In this document: piece by piece, positions 53,607 through 63,623 of the stretch
Numbering within the stretch: the stretch's first letter is position 1
Layout of the letters: every line of letters begins with the position of its first letter
DNA from: Alloascoidea africana
Lineage: Eukaryota; Ascomycota; Alloascoideomycetes; Alloascoideales; Alloascoideaceae
DNA length: 64,000 nucleotides
Assembly (NCBI GenBank): GCA_030581615.1
Contig: JAKTTT010000027.1
Span: 220,929-284,928, forward strand
Direction of reading: 5' to 3'
Position numbers and translations under genes: made by a program
The notes under the pieces: model-generated
Told to the model about the DNA's origin: nothing
The model's input: only the letters and a program-made list of their open reading frames with translations
The model's database searches: none

Positions 53607-56600
53607 ATGAAGGTCGAAGAGCTGATTATCGACGGCTTCAAGTCCTATGCCACGAGAACTGTCATTTCGGGCTGGGACAGCCAGTTCAACTGTATCACTG
53701 GTCTAAACGGATCTGGCAAATCAAACATTCTTGACGCGATATGTTTTGTTCTTGGAATAACAACGATGAGCTTGGTTCGGGCTCAAAATTTACAAGATCT
53801 TATTTACAAACGAGGACAGGCTGGTGTCACTAGAGCCAGTGTTACAATTGTGTTTGATAATAATGATCCGAAAACAAGTCCTATAGGATTTGAGCAATAC
53901 CCCAAGATCAGTATTACAAGACAGGTAAGAGTCTGCGTCCAATTACGTTGTCTCTTGATGTAAATACTAATTGCACTGGTAGGTTCTTATGGGAGGAACA
54001 AGCAAATACCTAATCAATGGTCATAGAGCACAGCAGCAAACCGTCCTTCAGCTATTCCAGTCTGTTCAACTGAACATAAACAATCCCAACTTTTTAATCA
54101 TGCAAGGTAAAATTACCACAGTTTTAAATATGAAGCCTAGTCAAATTCTTGGCCTTATTGAAGAAGCTGCTGGAACACGAATGTTTGAGGATCGAAAGGA
54201 AAAGGCCAAGAAGACTATGACAAAAAAGGAAACAAAGTTGACCGAAATCAGAACGCTTTTGGAAGAGGAAATCGAGCCCAAACTAGAAAAGCTGAGGAGT
54301 GAAAAGCGCGTTTTCATTGAGTTTCAAAAGACCCAGGCTGATCTGGAACAAATGTCCAGAATTGTCGCAGCCCATGACTTCCGCAATGCGACCCAAAGAC
54401 TGTTTGAGTTTAACGAGAACTTTGCTGCAAAACAGGAGATGCTTGCCAATTTGGAAAAGGAAGTTGAACGATTTCAAAATGAAATCGCAAATCTATCCGA
54501 AGATCTTGCAAAGGCAAAAGCGGAAAAAGAAAAAGAGCTTCGAAAAGGTGGCAAAATGCAAGCTCTGGAGACTAAAGAAACTGAACTCGAGAACGAGGTT
54601 GTGAGGTTGAACACCACATTGGACCTGCGCAAGTCAAGCATCGAAGAGACCAAAGGCCAGGAAAATAGCATTCGAAACTCGATAGAAGATCTCGAGAAAA
54701 AGATTGAAGAGAAGCATGCTGTGTTTGAACAGGCAAAAGCGGCTTTTAACTCGGCAAAAGATGATCTTGCTAGAATGACTGAAGAATACTCCAGGAAAGA
54801 AGAGCTTTTGCAGACTTTACAAACAGGTGTTTCCTCAAGTGGTGGATCGGAGGGTGGCTATGCTGCACAATTAGAAGAACAGAAAGCAAAGGCATCTCAG
54901 ACCCAAGTGAGAGCAGAGCAAGCAAAGAACAAAATCCAGTATCTTCAGAAAGAGATTCAAAGTGATAAGCCAAAGCTTCAGAAAGCAGAGAAGGACAATA
55001 AAGATACCCTCGATAAGCTGAAAAAGCTTAAGGAAAAAAAGGAAAAGCTCGAACAGCAACTGAATGGTACCGGCTGGGTAGCTGGAAGGGAGAAAGAACT
55101 GAAAACCAAAGAAAAACAACTTGAATCTGAAATTCGATCACTGAATCAAAAAGCTGATCAATTAAAGCGAACAGTTTCTAATCTTGATTTTACTTACACT
55201 AAACCGACGCCCAATTTTGATGCCTCAAGTGTTAAAGGACTAGCGGCCCAGCTTTTTACTTTAGATGAAAAGAACTACGCATCAGCTACAGCTCTTGAAA
55301 TATGTGCTGGTGGCCGTCTGTATAATGTAGTGGTCGATAACGAAGTTACTGGTTCACAGTTGTTGGAAAAAGGCAAGCTTAGAAAGAGAGTCACAATCAT
55401 TCCTCTAAACAAAATCTCAGCTTTTAGAGCCAGTGCACAAGCTTTGAACGCAGCTCAAAAGATTGCTCCTGGAAGTGTGGATCTAGCACTGAACTTGATT
55501 GGGTATGAGAAGGAGGTTTCAGCAGCTATGGAATACATCTTTGGTTCAACACTCATCTGCGATAATGCAGAAACTGCTAAGAAAGTCACATTCAACCCTA
55601 GTGTTCGGTTACCGAGCGTCACTCTTGAAGGTGATTTCTATGACCCTTCTGGAACCTTGTCTGGAGGTAGTAAACCTCAATCCAGTGGGATTTTGGTCAA
55701 ACTGCAAAGTCTGAATGAAGTCAATTCCCAGTTGAAGCTGCTGAAGAGAGAGCTAAAGACATTGAGTTATGAATTGGAGGAAGAGCAACAGCTTAGTGAG
55801 AAGACTAGGGCTTTGCAACAAGAGATAAACTTGACAGCCCATGCAATCAAGTTAGAAGAGCAAGCTTTAGAATCGAGCCCTTCTGCTAAAGTGTTACAAA
55901 AGTACAAAGAGGAAATGGAAGAGATTGAATCTTTGAAGCAGGAAATTTTGGAGCAGCAGGAATCGTATGCAAAGCATCAACAGACTATTCAGCAGATTGA
56001 AAAAGACATGAGCGAGTTTAGTTCAGACAAGGGGAAGAAGCTCAAGCAATTAAAAAGCGAAGTAGATGCTTTGAAAAAGAACATCAAAAATGTTACCCAG
56101 CTAAGGAAAGAAAAGCAAATGGCTTATCAAGAGCTGCAGATTGAATGGGAAGGTCTTGGGGGCGATCTGTCAACAGCTAAAGAAAAACTGGAAGAAATAA
56201 CCAGCTCTACAGAAGAAGTGATGAACGAATGCAGCGCTCTAAACACTCAATTGGAGCAGGTAATGAAGCGGGGAAGAGAAGTTCATAGGCAACTTGAGGA
56301 CGAAAGGGCTCGACTACTGGGAATTAGTAGTGAAGTCAAGGAAGTGGAAGAGCTGTTATCAAAGAAAGAAAATCTCATGAATGAAAAGAAGCTTCAAGGT
56401 CAGAAACTCGGTCATGAAGTGGATAAAAGAAAAGAAGAAACGGAACACTTGCACAAGCGAGTCAAGCAGTTGGTTTCAAACAATGAATGGCTCTCTGATG
56501 AGCAACAAGTGTCTGAGATTATCAGGTCCTACCCAAACATCAATTTGGATGATTGTAGAGCCAGGCATAGCCAACTTTCCGAACATTTCCAAGGGATGAA

Positions 56601-57177
56601 GAGAAAAGTCAATTCAAAGGTCATGAATATGATTGATAACGTTGAGAAGAAGGAGTTGTCGCTGAAGGGAATGATCCGTACGATTGAAAGAGACAAGAAG
56701 AAGATTGAAGAGACAATAGACACTTTGAATGACTACAAGCGGAAAACTTTGATTAAGACTTGGCAAAAGGTTTCAGAAGACTTTGGACAGATTTTTGCAG
56801 ATCTGCTTCCAAATAGTTTCTCAAAGCTGGTCCCTCCAGAAGGAATGGATGTCACTGAAGGGTTGGAAGTGAAGGTTATGCTTGGAAAAGTTTGGAAGGA
56901 GAGCCTTGTGGAACTTTCTGGTGGTCAACGGTCGCTTATTGCGCTCTCTTTGATTCTGGCACTATTACAGTTCAAGCCAGCGCCAATGTATATTCTGGAT
57001 GAAGTTGATGCTGCACTTGATCTAAACCATACCCAAAACATTGGCCATATTATCAAGACGAGATTTAAAGGTTCTCAATTTATCGTTGTCAGTTTGAAGG
57101 AAGGATTCTTTTCAAACGCGAATAGAGTGTTTAGGGCGAGGTTCCAAGATGGCACCTCTGTTGTTAATGTTATGTGA
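53607..57177 (+). CDS. SMC2: SMC2, condensin ATPase subunit
   Basis: The two-exon model is 53607-53924 and 53983-57177, giving 1170 residues, the same as S. cerevisiae SMC2. The 58-nt intron has GTAAGA, TACTAAT and TAG. Walker A is GLNGSGKSN at 32-40. Long coiled coils flank the hinge at about residues 515-660. The ABC signature ELSGGQRS is near 1083 and Walker [12 protein letters not shown] near 1108. It forms the condensin ring with SMC4 for mitotic chromosome compaction. The conserved Leu6 is encoded by CTG, supporting the standard code in this organism. Confidence 0.98.
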
Positions 57178-57372
57178 TTTCGAATGGTAGTTTACTTGTT
57201 TTCCATAGTTGTTCTCAACATGTTGATGTGTCCCCGGAAGCGTGTTAGACAAAGTCCGGGGGTGTTATGTTTTCCGGAAGTCCCTTGCCACAATTTCAGG
57301 AGGTTTGCCATCCCTCATCTCTCTCCTCCATCATCCAGGCTTTCGGTCTCAAGACAACGTATTTTGCGCATC

Positions 57373-59583
57373 ATGGTGTGCCTTGATTCGTCCAGTATCA
57401 TAAAGTCCAGTCCGAGCTCTCAGCTTTCGGCTCTGAGGCAGCTGAAGCATTTGATTATTGGGCACAAGGAAGAAAAGAAAGCGCTTTTGGAAAAAGGTGT
57501 TTTCCAGGAACTCCTTGAACTATTAAAAACCACCCAAAATGAACAAGTTCAATTAGAAGCAAGCATTGTAGTCGCCAGTTTTACATACGAAGATGATATC
57601 TTGATAGCTCGTCTTCTCGAGTTGCCAGTGATCGATGCGGTGCTCTATACGATTACTCCAAAAGCCAAGCCAGAATTGCTTATCACATCTTTTAGGTCCC
57701 TAACTTGCCTACTCAAGTCCAGGCCAGACATAATTTTGAATCTCAAGCATTCCCAGCTGCTAGAAACCCTGGCCTTTGTTCTTTCAAGACCCTCATATAC
57801 AAATCTTTTGTACCACGCATGCACGCTGATACCCTTGATCAGCCCCAACGACCGGCTGATAGAGGACTTGTCATTCCTAGTAGATGACCTCTTACTGCGA
57901 GTTGTTGACTTGGTTACCCAATACAAAAGAGGGTTTAACACTGTTCCGGTGTTGGCATCGGCACTGTTTGCTCTTGCTCATATCATTGGTCCTGAGCATG
58001 GGAAGGCACTGATTGCTCCGTTCAATCAAAAGGCGACTGAATCAACAACAGCATCAAAAGCAGGGTCGTCGTCGTCTTCTTCTTCTTTTCCTTTTTCTTC
58101 TTCGAAATCCAATACAAAATCAAAGTTAGAAAACATTGATGCGCCTACGTTCATTGCAAAACTATACAGCCTTTTACGATCCTCTTCGAACGGAGTACGC
58201 CTTTCGGCGGTATCCCTGCTCTCAAAGTTAATTTCATGGCTGGACTCTGAGCATCAACAACAAATGATGGCAAAACCCCTATTGCCAGCTCTTGTTCCCA
58301 TGATTACAGAAGCCGAGAATCCGGAAACAATAGATTCACGAGCATTTAAAGCATTGGGAGTGCTTTGCAGGGATAACTCATCGTTAGTGGACTTGGTTGC
58401 TGAGGCTGGCGTGATTAAAATCATAGCAGCGGCAATTAGCAATATCGATTACAGTCTCCCCAATGGTGCAAAAATAGTGGCAGATGGCTTACTGGCAGAG
58501 GCTTTCATATGCCTGTATGAGGATACACATAGAATGGCGGTCGCGGAGTGTGGCATACTGGCAAAAGTGGTGGCAATAATCACCGATACATCAGAATCCA
58601 ATTTTGAAGAAATTACACCTTCAATGGCGTCTTCAATACGTCACGTTACGATTGCTGCCTGTTATGTGCTCCGTTCTTTATCTCGTAGTGTCAGTTTGTT
58701 ACGAACGAGCTTAGAGGAAAGCGAGATTGTCGATGGGATAATTGGTTTGCTCTCTTTGGAACCAGCAAAACACAATCAAGTAACTCCACAGCCAGGTTCT
58801 CCATGCTTAACCGATCATTTCGCAGTGGAAGAAACGTTGGATGTCAAGACTGCCATAATGGCTGCTGTCTGCAATCTGGTTCTGGAATTTAGCCCCCTGG
58901 TGCAATCGCTTTTGGACAAGGGCATAATAGATTTCATCTTGGAAGGCTTGAAAACTGACTACACGCCGCTGAGGCTCAACTCGGCTTGGGGCTTGAGGCA
59001 TTTGGTTTATGACTCTACACCAGAGTTGAGAGACCGGGTGATGGATTCGCTCACCTATGAAATGTTAATTGAGCTGTGTAACGATCCCGACTATGCTATT
59101 CAAGAGCAGATTTTGGATTTTATGAGGAATTTGACTTGTAAGAGCGCAGAACATATCAAAAAGTTGTTTGATTTTTTGGGGACAGAAGGGTTCTTTAAAC
59201 TTATGCTGTCAAAGTTGAACAACAAGAGGAAGAATCTGCAAATTGTGGTTGCGGTTATCTACATTTTAACCAACATTACGTCCTACTCGGATGAGTACCG
59301 TGATCTTGTGATAAAAGAGGATGAAATTCTGAAAAAGGTTCTCGACTATGTGAAGGACGGGGATTGGGAGATTAAGATAGCTTGTGGATGGCTGGTGATC
59401 AACTTGACCTGGAATGAAGAGCACGGGAACCAGATGGTGGTTGATTCGTGCAAGAAGCGCGCACAGACACTAGTTGACCACGGGTACAAGACAATGTTGG
59501 CTGACGTTAACAAGGATCCGATTTTAGACGTCCGCCAGCAGGCTAACACTGCACTGTTCCAGTTGGATACTTTGACGGGTTAG
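57373..59583 (+). CDS. VID28: VID28/GID5, armadillo-repeat subunit of the GID ubiquitin ligase
   Basis: The 736-residue product comes from the ATG at 57373 (MVCLDSSSI). The frame is open back to 57184, only six bases after the SMC2 stop, but the extra 63 residues look non-coding, so the internal start is preferred. Armadillo/HEAT repeats run throughout, with the ARMC8/GID5 start (SALRQLKHLIIGHKEEKKAL) and C-terminal repeats (CGWLVINLTWNEEHGNQ). A Ser-rich insert interrupts at about 230-250. In yeast Gid5 holds the substrate receptor Gid4 and promotes degradation of gluconeogenic enzymes when glucose returns. Confidence 0.8.
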   Translation: MVCLDSSSIIKSSPSSQLSALRQLKHLIIGHKEEKKALLEKGVFQELLELLKTTQNEQVQLEASIVVASFTYEDDILIARLLELPVIDAVLYTITPKAKPELLITSFRSLTCLLKSRPDIILNLKHSQLLETLAFVLSRPSYTNLLYHACTLIPLISPNDRLIEDLSFLVDDLLLRVVDLVTQYKRGFNTVPVLASALFALAHIIGPEHGKALIAPFNQKATESTTASKAGSSSSSSSFPFSSSKSNTKSKLENIDAPTFIAKLYSLLRSSSNGVRLSAVSLLSKLISWLDSEHQQQMMAKPLLPALVPMITEAENPETIDSRAFKALGVLCRDNSSLVDLVAEAGVIKIIAAAISNIDYSLPNGAKIVADGLLAEAFICLYEDTHRMAVAECGILAKVVAIITDTSESNFEEITPSMASSIRHVTIAACYVLRSLSRSVSLLRTSLEESEIVDGIIGLLSLEPAKHNQVTPQPGSPCLTDHFAVEETLDVKTAIMAAVCNLVLEFSPLVQSLLDKGIIDFILEGLKTDYTPLRLNSAWGLRHLVYDSTPELRDRVMDSLTYEMLIELCNDPDYAIQEQILDFMRNLTCKSAEHIKKLFDFLGTEGFFKLMLSKLNNKRKNLQIVVAVIYILTNITSYSDEYRDLVIKEDEILKKVLDYVKDGDWEIKIACGWLVINLTWNEEHGNQMVVDSCKKRAQTLVDHGYKTMLADVNKDPILDVRQQANTALFQLDTLTG

Positions 59584-59916
59584 ATTGGCGATTAAGGTAG
59601 TTTTTGTTGTTTCTGTTGTTAGTGATGACCATGTAATAACGTCTTTTTTTTTTTCTTTTTGACTTTGTGTATGGTGGAGAGGTGGAAAAAAATGCTGGTG
59701 GACACAGCACCACTGATTTTGTACCATTGAATAACATCTTCACAAACTCTAAAGCGCAAAGCCCCCATTTATATTGTAGTATATGGATACTCGGAGCTGA
59801 GCTGAGGAGTTGTAATTACCACTGTTGTGTGATTTGTATGAGTGCGACACTTCTTGTTTGTGAAGAACACAAAAAGCCAGCTCAACCCGAAGCAATTCAT
59901 TTGAAAGCAGGCCATT
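59584..59916. other. Intergenic, no gene seen
   Basis: A T-rich run lies at about 59643-59659, probably in the VID28 3' end. Nothing else is supported. Confidence 0.5.
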
Positions 59917-60559
59917 ATGATAGATCAACAGTGCAACCCATGGGACGACGACGAGTGGTTTAACCAAAAAGTGAGCCTTTGAATTCTACGAGGATGGATG
60001 CAAAGGATACGATTAACAATAGGAGGACAATATAGGCTTCTAATCAACAACAGACAAACCTCAACAACACAGAAGACGATTTTCAATTCGTTTCAAGCGC
60101 CCCAAGTGGTGTTCCATTGTGAGTTGTTCAGTTTAACTACGTGTTTGTACACAATCACAAAAGTAGGTTTATCGGCTTGTTGCTAAAACTCGAGGTTTCT
60201 CCCCCTTTTTTTTTAGAAGTTTTCTCAAACAGCAAGACCGAGATGCGGCAACAGCAGACCAATTTCGGCCAAAGATGATTCTCAAAAGGCCTTCTGGATC
60301 TCCCGGTGGCTCGTCATCTGGCTCCACTGCGGCAATAGCGACGAGTACATCTAAAAATAACACATCACGGTCCAAAGATGAGGAAAGTAGGATACAGCAG
60401 GAGCGGAAAGAGCGTGAGATGAAGTACAAACTCGCCAGAGAAAAGATTTTTGGATCATCAACAGACGATAAAAAGCAGGGTGTGTCTCGGGCCCACCGCG
60501 GATACGGACACGGGCATGGACATGGACATGGACATGGACATGGACAGGACCCCCAGTGA
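59917..60559 (+). CDS. SUZ-domain protein, SZRD1-like, three exons
   Basis: The model is 59917-59970, 60036-60118 and 60217-60559, giving 159 residues. Intron 1 (65 nt) is GTGAGC...TAG with GATTAAC; intron 2 (98 nt) is GTGAGT...TAG with a long pyrimidine tract. The first exon codes for 18 residues (NPWDDDEWF). Splicing gives a continuous acidic segment (EDDFQFVSSAPSG), then PKMILKRPSG and the SUZ motif (KEREMKYKLAREKIFGSS), the same order as human SZRD1. SUZ domains are associated with RNA binding; the biological role is unknown. The tail is a Gly-His repeat. Both donors start GTGAG, unlike the GTA donors of other genes here. Confidence 0.68.
60506..60548 (+). repeat. GGACAT hexanucleotide repeat encoding Gly-His
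   Basis: Imperfect tandem units of GGACAT/GGGCAT encode about seven Gly-His pairs at the end of the SUZ-domain gene. Confidence 0.8.
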
Positions 60560-60898
60560 TAAGGACGATGGTGCTCTTACTTTAGATTGTTCTTGTTTGT
60601 CTTTCTGGTGGTGAGCGGTGAGGTGTAAAGAAATCTTAATTTTGAACCATCTACGTAACTTTGTACATCCTCCCAATCCTTGACATCGAAAAACCACAAT
60701 AGAGCCATTCTTTTGGGACAAGAGTCAACGCAATAGTTTAGGTTAATCGGCGTCGTTTTGCTCACTCAAAACATATATACAAGTTTGTTTTTCAAGTATT
60801 CGCACCTTCCTCAGTGCCAACACCATCATTATAATCATTTTCCAAGACTTGGTTAATACCAGAGCAAGATTCATTGAAACTTCTTTCTTTTCACCACC
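60560..60898. other. Intergenic, promoter of the UBL-BAG gene
   Basis: ACATATATACA occurs near 60772-60782 and a C/T-rich leader precedes the ATG at 60899. No gene was seen. Confidence 0.4.
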
Positions 60899-61681
60899 AT
60901 GTTCCAAAAAGTCGCTTCCTTGTTTTCGTGGTCCGCTTCAAATGCAAATGCCAAGTCTACTTCAAAGCCAGTGTCAGTCTCGACGACTAGTTACGAGCCA
61001 CCGATAGGTTCATTAAAAGTCGTATACGGGACAGCTTCCATACTCTTTGAGTTTGATGCCAGCGACTCAGCAGCAGAACCTAGACCTGAACTAGGCCCCA
61101 GTACGGGGTTTCTACGCGAGAAAGTTGCAGAATGGCTTACCGGAGTTGAAAAGAGATCGATAGAGGCAAAGGACGTGAACATAGCATATGGAGGCAGAAA
61201 ATTGGTCGAGGATGCAACGCCGTTATCGTCAATCGAGAGCCTCAAAACCGGAGATACTGTTCTCGTTGCCATAAAAAAGAGCAAGAAAAAGTCTAAATCA
61301 AAGGGCAAGGGCAAGGCGAAGGGCAAGAATAAAGGAAAAGACAGGACCAAAGAGACAGCACCATCGCAGCCAGCGCCAAAGGTCGTAGTGCCCAAGACAC
61401 CGATTGAACAAATCGAAGATGTTTTAAAATCGACCAGAGAGACAATTGTTCCTTTGATTGAAAAGTTTGAATCAAACACTACGATGGGAAAAGAACAACA
61501 GAAAGAGGAACACAGAAGGTTGGGGGAACTTGTACTGATAAAGCTCTTTTCCCTGGACGAGGTTGACACCCAGGGCGACCCGGAAATCAGGCAAAAACGG
61601 AAAGACGCAGTAAATGCATTGCACGGATATCATCGCAGAATAGACGCGGCTATTGGAAAAGAGAAAGATGCGCAGTTATGA
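60899..61681 (+). CDS. Ubiquitin-like plus BAG-domain co-chaperone
   Basis: The 260-residue protein has a divergent ubiquitin-like domain at about 38-125 (VNIAYGGRKLVEDATPLSSI). A strongly basic Lys/Gly linker follows at 126-150 (KKSKKKSKSKGKGKAKG), then a BAG domain at about 165-255 (EHRRLGELVLIKLFSLDEVD, KRKDAVNALHGYHRRID). BAG proteins bind the Hsp70 ATPase domain as nucleotide exchange factors. The layout resembles fission yeast Bag101/Bag102. S. cerevisiae Snl1 has a transmembrane helix instead of a UBL, and none is seen here. Confidence 0.8.
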   Translation: MFQKVASLFSWSASNANAKSTSKPVSVSTTSYEPPIGSLKVVYGTASILFEFDASDSAAEPRPELGPSTGFLREKVAEWLTGVEKRSIEAKDVNIAYGGRKLVEDATPLSSIESLKTGDTVLVAIKKSKKKSKSKGKGKAKGKNKGKDRTKETAPSQPAPKVVVPKTPIEQIEDVLKSTRETIVPLIEKFESNTTMGKEQQKEEHRRLGELVLIKLFSLDEVDTQGDPEIRQKRKDAVNALHGYHRRIDAAIGKEKDAQL

Positions 61682-61833
61682 GGAAATCAGACAAAGTCTA
61701 CTCTGTTAACTATTGTTCATTTTAACCTAGATATGCCACATAGTTTTTCACACAATCTACAGGGTGGGTGTATGGGTGTATATGAAAAGAGCATCCCAAG
61801 TAGAAAAATGGGATACTTCTCCAAGCCCAAAAC

Positions 61834-62937
61834 ATGAGCTCCAAGTCCTGGTGGAGCGTTCCACGACCGGTAAAGGCTTTGTTTGACTTTTTCCCATTGG
61901 TGTTGTATGATAAGGACATTAAGCCGAAAGCAGGTTCAGGGCCAGAGCCGCTGAAGGACACCACAACGACGACGCCACGCACAGTAGAGTACGATCTATA
62001 TGTTCCTTCTTTACACAGTGCTAAATCAGCAAATGGGACAGTTTTGGTGGCCAATGATCCAGAGTCGTTAAAGGTACAAGGTGTTCTATACGCATTTGGG
62101 GCTTCTGATAAAGTTAAGGCAATTGCAGTGTCACACCATGCCTGTCCGAAAGGCGAGTATCCTTTTCTCATCATCAAGAATAACGAAATCACTGTGCCTT
62201 CTGTACAACGTGGTGAGGTGGTGACTCCAGCAAAGATCAAGCTTGAGAGACGCAAGATCTATTCGGATGTTGACGATATTTTGGTCAAATTGGCTCTTCC
62301 CAAGTCCACGTCGAGTGCTGGATTGGATTTTTCAACCTCTCTTCAGGAAAGCATTCTACTGAATATGATCAATGTGGCGCTATCCGATTTATGGATTTCT
62401 AATATCCTATTGGCAGAAAATACAAAAGTCCGAAGGTTGATATACCCGGGTGTTCAAGGTAGTGTGGAACATGAAACTGGATCTCTGCATGGAGTTCAGG
62501 AGTGGTTGGTGGATGGTTCAGTCTTACGAAGCCTGTCTGAAAAGAAAGGTTTCAGCAAGCGACACGAGCAGTTATCTTGCCATCTGGCCCATAACGGAAC
62601 AGGGTTGGACATGAATTACTACAAACAGACAAAGATTTACCACAAGCTAATAAGGTACGATCAAGAAAGTGAGTTGGAGCAACTTCGGGTGTTGGCAGAT
62701 GATGCGTTAGAGTCTCTAGCAACGCTATTGGAAGAGTATAGACAAGAGGGCAGGCGATGGTTCAACAGCAGTGCTAAGCCTGGTATTGTGGATATTGCAC
62801 TGTTTAGTTATGTCCATGTGGTTTCCCAATTTTTGCCCCATTCGGACTTTGCAAAATTGATAAACAAACACGAGTTGTTAGTTACGCATTCGAAAGAAGT
62901 TTTTGATGAGATTTTTGGTGCGAATTTATCGTCATAG
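61834..62937 (+). CDS. SAM35: SAM35, mitochondrial sorting and assembly machinery subunit
   Basis: The 367-residue metaxin/GST-like protein begins SVPRPVKALFDFFPLVLYD, closely matching the start of S. cerevisiae Sam35 (VPMPVKRIFDTFPLQTY). A Sam35-type helical C-terminal half follows (NMINVALSDLWISNILLAE, KPGIVDIALFSYVHVV). It sits on the cytosolic face of the outer membrane and binds beta-signals for Sam50. Sam37 is the alternative metaxin, but the N-terminal motif favours SAM35. The start has few upstream in-frame options and is well placed. Confidence 0.75.
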   Translation: MSSKSWWSVPRPVKALFDFFPLVLYDKDIKPKAGSGPEPLKDTTTTTPRTVEYDLYVPSLHSAKSANGTVLVANDPESLKVQGVLYAFGASDKVKAIAVSHHACPKGEYPFLIIKNNEITVPSVQRGEVVTPAKIKLERRKIYSDVDDILVKLALPKSTSSAGLDFSTSLQESILLNMINVALSDLWISNILLAENTKVRRLIYPGVQGSVEHETGSLHGVQEWLVDGSVLRSLSEKKGFSKRHEQLSCHLAHNGTGLDMNYYKQTKIYHKLIRYDQESELEQLRVLADDALESLATLLEEYRQEGRRWFNSSAKPGIVDIALFSYVHVVSQFLPHSDFAKLINKHELLVTHSKEVFDEIFGANLSS

Positions 62938-63059
62938 GGTGTAAATAGACTAGAATGGTTTGTAGTTTATGAATAAAACAAACTGTATAAAGTGTAAGAA
63001 AAATGTACTGAGTTGTAAAAAGTTTTGGCTTTCTCCAATCAGGATAGAACTCCGATAGC

Positions 63060-63300
63060 TATGTTCTCGAGCTGTTCGTGCGCTCCCCTGTGACGCCGCA
63101 GATGATCGCGACCCTGGTCTCCACATGCCACACCGTCATCTACTGCGAACAGCCCAGCCCGTCTGCCAACGCTTGCTGTTTATCTTACTTACAAACATTT
63201 CTGGATTCAGTGCGTTTATCCGTTCAATTTACCTACTTTGATGTCAATATCGTCCATGTTTCTCAGAGTGAAATACTTGAGCTCGGCAGAAAGCAAATGA
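63060..63300 (+). pseudogene. Truncated, frameshifted Pcl-type cyclin remnant
   Basis: From 63060 the frame reads YVLELFVRSPVTPQMIATLV, close to the start of the PCL1-type cyclin box (LLKSPVTDDIIKFL), without an in-frame ATG before the upstream TAG at 63045. It continues to LSYLQTFLDS. Cyclin-like sequence then resumes one base out of frame at 63211 (FNLPTLMSISSMFLRVKYL) and stops at 63300. The second half of the cyclin box is missing. If the first frame is followed instead, it gives a 94-residue ORF ending at 63362. A decayed cyclin is the best explanation, but an unrecognised spliced gene is possible. Confidence 0.4.
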
Positions 63301-63623
63301 TAAATTCAGAAATCCCAGTACAGTTGGTTGAAAAGATGATATCAAATGAAGCCAGTAGCTAGTTTTGTTAACAACATCTAGAACCAAATCTGCTGTTGTT
63401 TCTTCGCTATGAAGAGCCTGGACCTTGAATTACTTTGTACATTGAGCAAGGGATACAATTGCATTACTCTTTAAAACATGACAGTTTTGATTTAAAGTAC
63501 AACTACATTGAAGTTAAGAATACCACTTAGACAATACATGTTTTCGCCCAAGTTCCATTCAGATATTATCTTGTTTGATCTGCAACGTTGAACAAACTAA
63601 AAGACAATACTTATAAAGCACGA
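63301..63623. other. Short spacer before TAF1 3' end
   Basis: It holds the tail of the alternative 94-codon frame (to 63362) and A/T-rich sequence. Nothing else is supported. Confidence 0.5.

Noticed and set aside
57184-57372. N-terminal extension of VID28 to the ATG-like start at 57184
   Set aside because: Begins six bases after the SMC2 stop and shows no armadillo character; the ATG at 57373 fits the family start.
60991-61569. 192-codon minus-strand ORF
   Set aside because: Antisense to the UBL-BAG gene, whose domains are clear.
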